Shown: positions 31,570 through 39,325 of the stretch, piece after piece | How the letters are laid out: each line of letters begins with the position of its first letter | Numbering within the stretch: the stretch's first letter is position 1 | DNA from: an uncultured Patescibacteria group bacterium | Lineage (GTDB): Bacteria > Patescibacteriota > JACMRA01 | Direction of reading: 5' to 3' | DNA length: 41,312 nt | NCBI GenBank assembly: GCA_938017575.1 | Contig: CALIJC010000032.1 | Location: 1 to 41,312 of the forward strand | Position numbers and translations under genes: made by a program | The notes under the pieces: model-generated | Told to the model about the DNA's origin: nothing | Database searches by the model: none | What the model saw: the letters and a program-made list of their open reading frames with translations, nothing else

Positions 31570-33306
31570 CTATTTAGATTTTTTTAATGAATTTAGTTTA
31601 CTGATTAAATCAGATTTGTTCAGACTAACAGTTGTTGGCCTGAGTTTAACATTAATATTTTCTTTGTTTATAACTTTTGTATCAGATATTGTTTTAGCTG
31701 GTTTAGAAGTGTTTTTGTATTTTCTCATCGGATCAAATTTGTCTCCACTACCAGTTTTTCTATCATCAGCTGTTGCTTGCAAAAAAGGATTGAATTTTTT
31801 CTTGTCTTTTTTCTTTTGTTTCCTTTCTTTTTTTATTCTCTCTAATTCTTCTGGTGGCAAAGGACCTTGTTTTTCTCGTTCAGATTTTTTCTTTTCGTAG
31901 GCGTCTTGTTTTTTCTTTTTTTCTTCTTCTAAAATTGCACCGTAATCTTTGCTAAGCCAACCATCAATTCTAGATTTAGCTTTGGTTCTAGGAACAGCGT
32001 TTCTTTCTCGAGATTGTGAGACAACTTTATCGTACGAACCACCATATATCTCAAAAAGCGGAGGCAGCGTATTAGACATAAACGGCAGCGACGGCTTACC
32101 ATTGATAGACAATTTCAGTGCGATTTGGAATTTATTTAGCGCCAATAGTTGAGGTGAAGTAAAAATAGGCTCAAACTCTTTTTCTAGAACCTCAGAGTCA
32201 TCAGAACCAACCCTGAAACTAATCATCGTACTAACGTTTCCAAAAACAGCGTTTCGAACTTTGTCATTACCACTTTCAGTCAGCTGAGAGATATACTGGT
32301 GAGCTAAAATTAAATTCAACCTATATTTACGAGCCTCAGATAAAATTGTTGCAAATGAGTCTGTAGTAAAGTTCTGGAACTCATCCACGTATAGATAAAA
32401 GTCATTCCTAGCTGCTTCAGGTATATCCACCCTACTCATGGCTGCAAGTTGTAATTTGGTAATCAGGAAAGATCCAAGCAAATCAGAGTTGTCCTCACCA
32501 ATTGAACCCTTGGATAAATTCACAATCAGAATTTTTTTATTATCCATTATATCTCTAAAATCAATTGTGCTTTTTGGCTGACCTAAAATATTTCTAATCA
32601 AATCCGTAGAGAAAAACTGCCCAATCTTGTTCAAAATCGGAGCAATCGCCTCAGTTCTATATTTATCATTAAAACTAGCAAATTCTTTTATCCAAAAGTT
32701 TCTCACCATCGGATCTTCTACTTTACGAATAACAATCTCACGAAAATCTGCATCCGTCAGTAGCCTAACCACACCAAGCAAAGTATTACCTGGAGATTCC
32801 AATAAAGCTAATAAGGTGTTATTTAAAATATATTCCATCCTAGCAGACCAAGCACCCTCCCAGATACGACCAAAAATCGCCATCATTCCACTGGTAATCA
32901 AAAAAGCCTGCTCACCTCGTTTGGCCTCAAGCATATTGAAACCAATTGGGTATTCCATATCAGCTGGGTTAAAATACACCACGTCATTAATCCTCCAACT
33001 AGGCACATGATCGAGAATATACTGTGAAGAATCACCGTGTGGATCAATAAAACAAACACCATGACCATTGTAGATATCCTGCAAAATCATGTTTTCGAGC
33101 AAGGTCGATTTACCCATACCAGATTTACCAAGTATGTACATGTGACGCCTACGATCATCTTGCAAAATACCATATTCCTTGGTTATACCTCGATCACTAA
33201 CCCTACCTAGATAACAAATATCTGGCCGAATTGGTACAGCCAAATCAATATTCTTGCTTTTGAGAATGTTTTCATTACCCAAACTAGTGTTTACAAGCTG
33301 ATTCAT
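31570..33306 (-). CDS. VirD4/TraG-like coupling-type ATPase
   Basis: 578 residues, no membrane helix. Walker A GKSGMGKST at 60-68; FIDPHGD near 87-92; Walker B FYLYVDEFQNF with Asp308-Glu309; then ARKYRLNLILAHQYISQL, the TraG/VirD4 (TraM-recognition) signature. The last 130 residues are a Lys/Glu-rich coiled coil and a basic tail. Such ATPases feed DNA or protein into type IV secretion channels or type IV pilus-like machines. As it lacks its own membrane anchor, it probably docks on the DUF8128-like protein at 21369-22604. It has a perfect promoter (TTGACA-17-TATAAT) with the ATG 8 bases downstream. Confidence 0.88.
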   Translation of the reverse strand: MNQLVNTSLGNENILKSKNIDLAVPIRPDICYLGRVSDRGITKEYGILQDDRRRHMYILGKSGMGKSTLLENMILQDIYNGHGVCFIDPHGDSSQYILDHVPSWRINDVVYFNPADMEYPIGFNMLEAKRGEQAFLITSGMMAIFGRIWEGAWSARMEYILNNTLLALLESPGNTLLGVVRLLTDADFREIVIRKVEDPMVRNFWIKEFASFNDKYRTEAIAPILNKIGQFFSTDLIRNILGQPKSTIDFRDIMDNKKILIVNLSKGSIGEDNSDLLGSFLITKLQLAAMSRVDIPEAARNDFYLYVDEFQNFTTDSFATILSEARKYRLNLILAHQYISQLTESGNDKVRNAVFGNVSTMISFRVGSDDSEVLEKEFEPIFTSPQLLALNKFQIALKLSINGKPSLPFMSNTLPPLFEIYGGSYDKVVSQSRERNAVPRTKAKSRIDGWLSKDYGAILEEEKKKKQDAYEKKKSEREKQGPLPPEELERIKKERKQKKKDKKKFNPFLQATADDRKTGSGDKFDPMRKYKNTSKPAKTISDTKVINKENINVKLRPTTVSLNKSDLISKLNSLKKSK

Positions 33307-33314
33307 TACCTATA

Positions 33315-33343
33315 ATTATACATTATAATACACTAAATGTCAA
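33315..33343 (-). promoter_or_regulatory. Perfect consensus promoter of the VirD4-like gene
   Basis: Minus strand TTGACA, 17 bp, TATAAT: all twelve consensus bases match. Eight bases separate the -10 from the ATG at 33306. Confidence 0.85.
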
Positions 33344-33348
33344 AGATT

Positions 33349-33377
33349 TTGACGATAATTAGAAATACAGATAAAAT
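33349..33377 (+). promoter_or_regulatory. Leaderless-type promoter of the aldolase gene
   Basis: TTGACG, 17 bp, TAAAAT, 8 bases before ATG 33386. It lies back to back with the VirD4-like promoter, the -35 boxes being 5 bp apart. Confidence 0.7.
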
Positions 33378-33385
33378 TAATACAT

Positions 33386-34033
33386 ATGCAGCTATATATC
33401 GACTCAGCTAATTTAGAACAAATCCAAAAATACACCGATTGGGGGTTTATTGATGGTGTTACAACTAACCCAAGTCTGGCAGCCAAAGAAGGTGTTAAAC
33501 CTGAGGAATTATCCACCCATCTCAAAAAAATTACAGATATTGTAAAAGGTCTGGTTAGTATTGAGGTTTATTCTACTACATACGATGAAATGATAGCTGA
33601 AGCCATGAAATACAGTGAGATCGCCAGTAATATTGTTATTAAACTCCCCTGTACCCAAGATGGGCTTCGAGCCTGCAAAACACTTTCAGAAAAAAATATT
33701 AAAACTAACGTGACTTTGGTTTTCTCGCCGCTTCAAGCAATGATGGCTGCCAAAATGGGAGCGACTTTAGTTAGTCCATTTGTTGGTAGAGTCGAGGATG
33801 CTCTTTTTGATGGACTGGATCTAATTGCACAAATTAGAGTTATATTTGATAATTATGAGTTTGAAACCAAAATACTTTCTGCCAGCTTCAGATCAACCAA
33901 ACAAATTTCCGAAGTTGCCCAAATTGGTTCAGATATAGCCACCGTTTCTCCAGATTTATTAGAAAAGCTAATAAAACACCCTCTAACAGATATTGGGTTA
34001 GAGAAATTTCTAAAAGATGCAGGTTTAAAATAG
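33386..34033 (+). CDS. fsa: Transaldolase-like fructose-6-phosphate aldolase
   Basis: 215 residues, the short TalC/FSA form of the transaldolase family. Visible motifs: MQLYIDSANLEQI with Asp6, DGVTTNPSL, the Schiff-base lysine Lys86 in NIVIKLPCTQDGL, NVTLVFSPLQAMMAA and LVSPFVGRVED. It joins or splits C3 sugar units, either as aldolase (FSA) or as transaldolase in the pentose phosphate pathway; sequence alone does not decide. ATG 33386 follows the -10 box by 8 bases. Confidence 0.92.
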   Translation: MQLYIDSANLEQIQKYTDWGFIDGVTTNPSLAAKEGVKPEELSTHLKKITDIVKGLVSIEVYSTTYDEMIAEAMKYSEIASNIVIKLPCTQDGLRACKTLSEKNIKTNVTLVFSPLQAMMAAKMGATLVSPFVGRVEDALFDGLDLIAQIRVIFDNYEFETKILSASFRSTKQISEVAQIGSDIATVSPDLLEKLIKHPLTDIGLEKFLKDAGLK

Positions 34034-34118
34034 TTTCTACAGAATTGAAATCCTGAATTTCTTGACATTTCATTAAAATATCACAAACATTTTGGTGTTA
34101 TAAAATAAAATATATATT

Positions 34119-34430
34119 ATGAGAATCCCAACCAATGGTAGTAAATATGAGGTCATTTATGACTCAAGTTCCATCAAATCAAAATTACAAGGTGATTTCA
34201 GCGATCTTCGAGGTAATCGCGTTAACCCATCTAGAGAATTTGGTTTAGGCAGTAAAGAAGCTTTGGTTGTTATCAACGACAAGCAAATGAGCTCTAGCGA
34301 TGTAAACAGACTTAGTAGGGATTTATCCAGTTATAAATCCAGTGTCGTCGTATTAGTAGAAAACATTAGCGATTCTAGAACATATGAAAACAATTTTAGT
34401 GGTTTTAGCTATATTATTAAAACCAGGTAA
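34119..34430 (+). CDS. Small hypothetical protein
   Basis: 103 residues, soluble, no cysteine, no signal peptide. It begins MRIPTNGSKYEVIYDSSS and has a helical middle (MSSSDVNRLSRDLSSYKSS) followed by the strand VVVLVENI. I do not recognise a family. Its stop codon is directly adjacent to that of the convergent ValRS-like fragment (34430/34431). Confidence 0.55.
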   Translation: MRIPTNGSKYEVIYDSSSIKSKLQGDFSDLRGNRVNPSREFGLGSKEALVVINDKQMSSSDVNRLSRDLSSYKSSVVVLVENISDSRTYENNFSGFSYIIKTR

Positions 34431-35237
34431 CTAAACTAAAAATTTCAACTTTTGCTGGTTATTTACCAGCTCTATTTTTCGGGCATTTAAATCGTCTTTA
34501 GATCTTTCGACCATTTCAGGGTCAGCATTTTCTATGAACTTTGGGTTATCTAATTTTTTTTCCAATCCTCGAATCTGTTTTTCTAAAGAGTTAATTTCCT
34601 TATTTGTTCTGCTAACCTCCAAGTCTAAATCATTTATATAGTTCTTTATATCAACAAAAACTGAAACATCCCCACCAATTTTTAGTTCATATAAATTTTT
34701 ATCACTACCCTGTTTTACAACAGTCCTACCAATTAATTGAATATAATCAGAATAACTAATAACTGTTTCATTCTCTGTTTGAATAATTAATTTAGTTGCA
34801 GGATCAATTCGAAATAGACCTCTAGTGGATCTCAAATTTTTTATTAGCTCAATAACTTTGTTAAATTTCTCCAATTCTTTAGTACCTTTTTCAGAATTTA
34901 ATTCTTCTAAATAGCCAGTTGTCCAATCTTCTTTAACATAATTAGCAAGTAGCTGCGACTCTCCAAAAAAATCTTGCCACAAAGCCTGGGATTCAAATGG
35001 CATATATGGGGAAATTGTAATCACAAATTGTTTATACAACTCCTTGGCGAAAGTAATTTGAGTCTCGTCAGTTTTCAAATATTCAACATACCAGTCTGCA
35101 TAATCATCCCATAAAAAATTATAGAGTGCCTGTACTGAATGAGTTAATTCATAGTCTTGTAAGTGTTTTTCTAGCTCCTTCTCAAGATTAATATATTTGT
35201 CTAATATCCACAGAGATGCAGGTGATAATTGGTTCAT
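34431..35237 (-). CDS. Stand-alone C-terminal part of valyl-tRNA synthetase
   Basis: 268 residues from ATG 35237 (MNQLSPASLWILDKY). The whole protein matches the tail of ValRS. First comes the anticodon-binding helical domain: LTHSVQALYNFLWDDYADWYVEYLK, then ISPYMPFESQALWQDFF and LIKNLRSTRG. Then comes the C-terminal coiled-coil tRNA-binding arm from SLEKQIRGLEKKLDNPKFI onward. The catalytic HIGH and KMSKS parts are absent; upstream lie a terminator and an unrelated gene. It has its own promoter 7 bases before the ATG, so it is expressed as a separate protein. It may be a split synthetase subunit, a tRNA-binding accessory protein, or a remnant. Confidence 0.8.
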   Translation of the reverse strand: MNQLSPASLWILDKYINLEKELEKHLQDYELTHSVQALYNFLWDDYADWYVEYLKTDETQITFAKELYKQFVITISPYMPFESQALWQDFFGESQLLANYVKEDWTTGYLEELNSEKGTKELEKFNKVIELIKNLRSTRGLFRIDPATKLIIQTENETVISYSDYIQLIGRTVVKQGSDKNLYELKIGGDVSVFVDIKNYINDLDLEVSRTNKEINSLEKQIRGLEKKLDNPKFIENADPEMVERSKDDLNARKIELVNNQQKLKFLV

Positions 35238-35244
35238 ATATACA

Positions 35245-35273
35245 AAATAAACACAAAAATAAAAATTAATCAA
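35245..35273 (-). promoter_or_regulatory. Leaderless-type promoter of the ValRS C-terminal gene
   Basis: Minus strand TTGATT, 17 bp, TTATTT, 7 bases before ATG 35237. Confidence 0.5.
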
Positions 35274-35274
35274 G

Positions 35275-35312
35275 AAAAAATAGCTCTCCCGTAATCTACT
35301 ATCACAGGAGAG
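35275..35312 (-). terminator. Terminator of the zinc-type protein gene
   Basis: On the minus strand CTCTCC pairs with GGAGAG, then CTATTTTTTC, 10 bases past the stop at 35323. Confidence 0.65.
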
Positions 35313-35322
35313 GGTTGGGGCT

Positions 35323-35687
35323 TCACGATACACCATGAGGTGTCCAAGCTCCAGCAACATTATGACCACCTTGACCACAAGTTTCTCGGCAGTAAATTAC
35401 AATTGTTTTAGAGTCTGTGTCACAAACTGATCCAAGAGGGAATAGATTCTGATCATCGCTAAAGTTAGCTAAAGATACTGCCTGCCCTGTACCAATATGT
35501 TTCCCGCAAACAGCGCACCCAATAAATACATTCAGCAAACAATCTTGGCATAAAACGTAATGATGACCAAATCTTGGTGATTCAATTGTAAAACTCCCTA
35601 AATAATTTTCTACTGTTTTTGGTTTGGTTGAGCAGGTATGTCCACAGCCGCAAACGATTTTTTTGGAAAATACTTTTTTTAAACCAT
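35323..35687 (-). CDS. Cysteine-rich zinc-ribbon-like protein with damaged or unusual start
   Basis: The frame is open from 35691 to a TGA at 35323-35325 (about 120 codons) and has four CxxC- or CxC-type clusters: VCGCGHTC, LCQDC, GCAVCGKHIG and, after a lone Cys, YCRETCG. The spacing suggests one or two treble-clef or ribbon zinc sites. There is no ATG in this frame. The ATG at 35685-35687 lies just after the promoter but reads ATG GTT TAA. One additional T in its GTTT run would give MVLKKVFSKKIVCGCG in frame. So either a one-base deletion or sequence error is present, or a non-ATG codon (e.g. TTG 35538, a late one) is used. Family unknown. Confidence 0.5.
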
Positions 35688-35728
35688 CTCTTTATACTCA
35701 AAATTATCTCACAAACTAGAACATTTCT

Positions 35729-35757
35729 ATAAGAGCTCCAATAATAGCTATTGTCAA
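35729..35757 (-). promoter_or_regulatory. Promoter of the zinc-type protein gene
   Basis: Minus strand TTGACA, 17 bp, TCTTAT; its -35 lies 5 bp from that of the divergent helicase promoter. Confidence 0.5.
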
Positions 35758-35762
35758 TCTAG

Positions 35763-35791
35763 TTTACAAAATTTGTTTTATCTAGCTTAAT
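35763..35791 (+). promoter_or_regulatory. Leaderless-type promoter of the PIF1-like gene
   Basis: TTTACA, 17 bp, CTTAAT, then exactly 6 bases to ATG 35798. Confidence 0.55.
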
Positions 35792-35797
35792 TATTAA

Positions 35798-37075
35798 ATG
35801 TTCAAAGGAAATAAGGTTGCAACGAAAGCATTGAAGAAAATGGAAAAAACCAAACAAAATATTTACCTTACAGGAGATGCAGGAAGTGGTAAATCTACCC
35901 TACTTAGAGAGTTTATCAAAAATACCAATAAAAATGTTGTTATACTAGCACCAACAGGTCTAGCTGCAATTAACATTGGTGGTGAAACAATTCACAGTTT
36001 TTGCAAATTTTCAACCGACCCTTTGTTTACTTCTATCAAAGAAAATAAAATTAAAAAAATTAAAGACCATAAAAAAATTAAAGAACTGGATTGTATAGTT
36101 ATTGATGAAATTTCTATGGTCAGGGCAGATGTTCTAGATGGGTTGGATGTTTTCTTTAAAAAGAATTTAGGAAATCAAAAACCCTTTGGTGGCCTGCAAA
36201 TTATATTAATTGGTGATCATTTTCAACTCCCTCCAATCCTTCGAAATGACGAAAAATCCGAGTTTTTAAAACAATATGAATGTGAGTATTTTTTTGCTGC
36301 AAAAGTATTTCCAAAAATGAAGGTCAATTTCTTCAAACTAACTCAAATATACAGACAAAGTGACAAAAAATTTCTAAAGTTGCTCACCTATTTGAGATAT
36401 GGAGTTAAAGAACCTAGACTAATTAGCTGGATTAATAACTCACTATATGAAAATCACAAAAAATCCAACACAGCTATTACTATAGCAACCAGAAATCTAG
36501 ATGTCACCAGGATAAACCGAACCCGATTAGAAAAACTCCCTGGAGAAGTAACCTCTTACAAAGCTGCTGTCGAAGGCACTTTCAAAAAAGAATCTTTTCC
36601 AACAGAAAAATATCTAGTGTTAAAAAAAGATGCCCAGGTCATGTTCATCAAAAATGATTTAGACAAAAACTGGGTTAATGGTACAATTGGGAAAATAGTT
36701 TCTCTACATAAAAATCACATCAAAGTAAAAGTTCACAAAAAAACCCTAACTGTTACTCAGGATTCATGGGAAATTAATAAATATGAGTACAATGAAAAAA
36801 ACAACCGATTAGAAAAAATTACAATTGGGTCATTTCACCAATTTCCACTAAAACTAGCCTGGGCAGTTACAATTCATAAATCCCAAGGTCAAACGTTTGA
36901 AGAGTGTCAAATCGATATGGGTGCTGGTGCATTCGTCTTTGGTCAGACCTATGTTGCATTTAGCCGATGCGTCTCATTGGCGGGTCTTTCATTAGTTAGC
37001 CCAATTCGATCCAGCGATATAAAATCTGACCCAAATATAATCAATTTCGACAAAGCTACAAAATGGATAAAATAA
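35798..37075 (+). CDS. PIF1-like SF1B helicase
   Basis: 425 residues. Helicase motifs in order: I (Walker A) GDAGSGKST at 26-34; Ia LAPTGLAAINIGGETIHSF; II IVIDEISMV near 104; III LIGDHFQLPP; IV LTQIYRQSD; a nucleotide-independent middle with IATRNLDVTRIN and AQVMFIKND; V/VI AWAVTIHKSQGQTFE and TYVAFSRCVSLAGLSL. PIF1 enzymes unwind DNA 5' to 3' and help replication past G-quadruplexes and blocks. The protein is the bare helicase core without extra domains. No replication or mobile-element gene is adjacent. Confidence 0.93.
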   Translation: MFKGNKVATKALKKMEKTKQNIYLTGDAGSGKSTLLREFIKNTNKNVVILAPTGLAAINIGGETIHSFCKFSTDPLFTSIKENKIKKIKDHKKIKELDCIVIDEISMVRADVLDGLDVFFKKNLGNQKPFGGLQIILIGDHFQLPPILRNDEKSEFLKQYECEYFFAAKVFPKMKVNFFKLTQIYRQSDKKFLKLLTYLRYGVKEPRLISWINNSLYENHKKSNTAITIATRNLDVTRINRTRLEKLPGEVTSYKAAVEGTFKKESFPTEKYLVLKKDAQVMFIKNDLDKNWVNGTIGKIVSLHKNHIKVKVHKKTLTVTQDSWEINKYEYNEKNNRLEKITIGSFHQFPLKLAWAVTIHKSQGQTFEECQIDMGAGAFVFGQTYVAFSRCVSLAGLSLVSPIRSSDIKSDPNIINFDKATKWIK

Positions 37076-37077
37076 AA

Positions 37078-37110
37078 ATATTCGACTTACATATTGTATA
37101 AGTCGAATAT
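37078..37110 (+). terminator. Hairpin between convergent genes
   Basis: A perfect 12-bp stem ATATTCGACTTA / TAAGTCGAATAT with a 9-base loop starts 2 bases after the helicase stop. No T-run follows, so its terminator role is likely but not certain. Confidence 0.55.
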
Positions 37111-37136
37111 GAGATAATAAATATTATTATCTAGTT

Positions 37137-37583
37137 TTAGCAATTTAAATAGGCTGTATAGCCAGGGTTAAATTTAGGACCCATATCATGTCTATATTTT
37201 ACCCAACGACCACCATTTCTAGAAGTACCAGAAAGAAAGAAATATCTGTTTTTTGTATTAACCAAAGAAACATGCTGACCTGGGCTTAATGTATATCTTG
37301 CAATCAAAAAGTCTGATCTTCCTATTGGTTGATATTCAAGAGTAATATCTGAATAAAAATTACAATTATTTTTAACCAGAATTTTGGAATAGCTTTTTCC
37401 AGGTCCAGAGCGTGGTACAATTACTTTTTTTCGGTGTGGCGGATGAGGTATGTTGCAAAATCTTGAAATACCCCTACCTATGCATTTGTTATGTGCTTGC
37501 GCTATTTCAGGAGCAGATAATAGAATTGAACTACTAACTAAGCTCACAACCCCTAATGGTAGTAATACTTTTCTGAGTCTCAT
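37137..37583 (-). CDS. Secreted cysteine protein, paralogue A
   Basis: 148 residues. The signal peptide (about 1-30) ends EIAQA before HNKC. The mature protein has CIGRGISRFCNIPHPPHRKK, then a beta-rich part containing VKNNCNFYSDITLEYQP and LSPGQHVSLVNTKNRYFF, and ends with cysteine as the very last residue. Four cysteines could form two disulfides. The same layout is found in the neighbour at 37788-38210, so the two are paralogues despite low identity. A Shine-Dalgarno motif AAGGA precedes the ATG by 9 bases. I do not recognise a known family. Confidence 0.75.
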   Translation of the reverse strand: MRLRKVLLPLGVVSLVSSSILLSAPEIAQAHNKCIGRGISRFCNIPHPPHRKKVIVPRSGPGKSYSKILVKNNCNFYSDITLEYQPIGRSDFLIARYTLSPGQHVSLVNTKNRYFFLSGTSRNGGRWVKYRHDMGPKFNPGYTAYLNC

Positions 37584-37736
37584 TGATTCTTGTCCTTATT
37601 GAATACATTGAATAATTTGAAGATTGCGAAACACTATTTTATACAAATCTTTAAAAAGAAAAAATGTCAAGAAACTACATTTTCTTTATTAAATTATCAG
37701 AAATCAAAAGGTTAACATTCTCAAAAAGATTAAAAA

Positions 37737-37766
37737 ATAAAGGCTTGTATTTTTGCAAGCCTTTAT
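37737..37766 (-). terminator. Terminator of secreted paralogue B gene
   Basis: An 11-bp perfect stem ATAAAGGCTTG / CAAGCCTTTAT with an 8-base loop, followed on the minus strand by TTTTTTAATC. Confidence 0.8.
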
Positions 37767-37787
37767 ATTATACTAGTCCAATCTAAT

Positions 37788-38210
37788 TTAACAACTAAAT
37801 TGCATCAGATTTTTCATCGCGTAGCCATCACCCATCATAAATCCTCTAACCCTAGATATAGGGGCATTTGTTGTATATTCAGTTGCATACGCCCTAAAAA
37901 AATGGTTAGGGTCTCTAAAAGCTTCGACTTTTTGATTTGCCCACACAACGTATGTCATATATGGCGAAAAAGTTTTAGTTTTAGTATTTTTAATTTCTAC
38001 ATGAACCTTAATGGCCTTGTGACATTTATTTTTTATATGAATGATATTGACAGGGTCACCATTTCTATGATTATGGTCATATCTGCAAGACTTTGCCCAG
38101 CCAGTACCCCTACAAACTCCATGTGCATATCCAGGTTTAGCATCTGTTAAACCGGCGATAATCCCAACAAGACTCGCAAATCCAAGAGGTAGCAATACAC
38201 TTCTCAACAT
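37788..38210 (-). CDS. Secreted cysteine protein, paralogue B
   Basis: 140 residues. The signal peptide ends PGYA before HGVC. It shares with paralogue A the start pattern LLPLG-x-x-SLV, the mature motif CxGxGxxxxCxxxHxxHR (here CRGTGWAKSCRYDHNHRNG), a KN-x-C strand (IKNKCHKAIKVHVEIKN), an NxFF or YFF element and a C-terminal Cys (MQFSC at the very end). The early His/Cys cluster could bind a metal. AAGGAT and TAAGG lie within 20 bases upstream of the ATG, so it is translated from a leadered mRNA with a Shine-Dalgarno motif. Confidence 0.75.
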   Translation of the reverse strand: MLRSVLLPLGFASLVGIIAGLTDAKPGYAHGVCRGTGWAKSCRYDHNHRNGDPVNIIHIKNKCHKAIKVHVEIKNTKTKTFSPYMTYVVWANQKVEAFRDPNHFFRAYATEYTTNAPISRVRGFMMGDGYAMKNLMQFSC

Positions 38211-38268
38211 AGCCTTACTTTATCCTTTTATTTGATTAACATAAATCTAATCGAGGAGACACTCTATC

Positions 38269-38297
38269 CTAATAGCTTATAAAATCACTTATGTCAA
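38269..38297 (-). promoter_or_regulatory. Promoter of secreted paralogue B
   Basis: Minus strand TTGACA, 17 bp, TATTAG; leader of about 50 bases. Confidence 0.6.
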
Positions 38298-38374
38298 GAA
38301 ATGCATAACTAGATTTATAAGATTTTGGCCTCCTTGACCAAATTAGTAATTAAAATGATGTTACAAATTAATTT

Positions 38375-39325
38375 ATGATCAAAAAAATATTTCCAAAAAT
38401 TATAGAAAAAGTTGGTCTTTCTGACTATAACTACCCTCAAAAATATAGTTCAACAATGGAAATAATTTTAGAGAATACTGGTAAAACAACTCAAAAAATT
38501 AATCTAATCAGTCCATTACCTCTAAAAAAATATCAACAAAATCTACTCACTAAATTAATAATAAACACAGCTGGAAATATTCAAACAGAACCTAAATACT
38601 GCAATCAATATATTTGCTGGAAAGATGAAATCAAAAAAGGCGAAAGTAAAACATTTTCTTACCAATTTGATATTTCAACCAACCCAATAAACATTCCAAT
38701 AGACCCTAGCTACGTTATTGATAATTACAATCATGATCATAATAATTTAAAATGGCTAGCACCAAATAAACATTTAAATTCTAGCAGTTTAAACATTCAT
38801 AGACTAGCTCAAGAAATTGTCGGCAATGAGGCAAATATTCTAAACATAGTATTGAGATTTAGCGATTATATAAAAGAAAATTTGGAATATGGAAATCCAA
38901 TTTCAGGTCTATACACAGATAAAGATTGTTTGAAAAATAACGTTGTTGACTGCGGCGGTTTCTCAACACTTTTCATTTCTCTTTGTCAAAGCATGGGAAT
39001 TCCAGCTAGATTAGTTGCTGGATATTGGTCAGATAGACCTCACAGAGAAATGCATGCCTGGGCAGAGTTTATGCTACCAAACGAAACATGGGTACCTGTT
39101 GATTTATCAATTGAACAACTTCGCAAAGCCAACCGTGAGAGTAAATTTGCAGCTATGGGTAAATTAGGAAGTGATAGAATTGCTATGTCGTATGGGTGTG
39201 ATTTTAAAATCCTGGAACATACTAATGAAGAAACTCTTGTAGATATTTTACAAACTCCTTTTATTATTCCAAAAAACAAAGATATCAAAATTGAATATAA
39301 ACTAGATTCAACTATTAACAAATGA
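38375..39325 (+). CDS. Transglutaminase-like cysteine protease-fold protein
   Basis: 316 residues, no signal peptide. The N-terminal half (1-135) is a beta-rich domain. The C-terminal half is a transglutaminase-like core with the full catalytic triad: Cys193 in VVDCGGFSTLF, His227 in MHAWAEFML and Asp243 in WVPVDLS. Before it is a typical helix RFSDYIKENLEYGNP, and between the triad residues lies MGIPARLVAGYW. Bacterial members are peptidases, amidases or cross-linkers. Its stop overlaps the ATG of the next gene by 4 bases (ATGA), so it is translated together with the DegT aminotransferase, which hints at a shared peptide- or glycan-modification path. Confidence 0.88.
   Translation: MIKKIFPKIIEKVGLSDYNYPQKYSSTMEIILENTGKTTQKINLISPLPLKKYQQNLLTKLIINTAGNIQTEPKYCNQYICWKDEIKKGESKTFSYQFDISTNPINIPIDPSYVIDNYNHDHNNLKWLAPNKHLNSSSLNIHRLAQEIVGNEANILNIVLRFSDYIKENLEYGNPISGLYTDKDCLKNNVVDCGGFSTLFISLCQSMGIPARLVAGYWSDRPHREMHAWAEFMLPNETWVPVDLSIEQLRKANRESKFAAMGKLGSDRIAMSYGCDFKILEHTNEETLVDILQTPFIIPKNKDIKIEYKLDSTINK

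Noticed and set aside
31616..31900. Hydrophobic plus-strand frame opposite the Lys-rich tail of the VirD4-like gene
   Set aside because: Reverse reading of AAA/AAG/GAA codons always gives Phe/Leu/Ser-rich membrane-like sequence.
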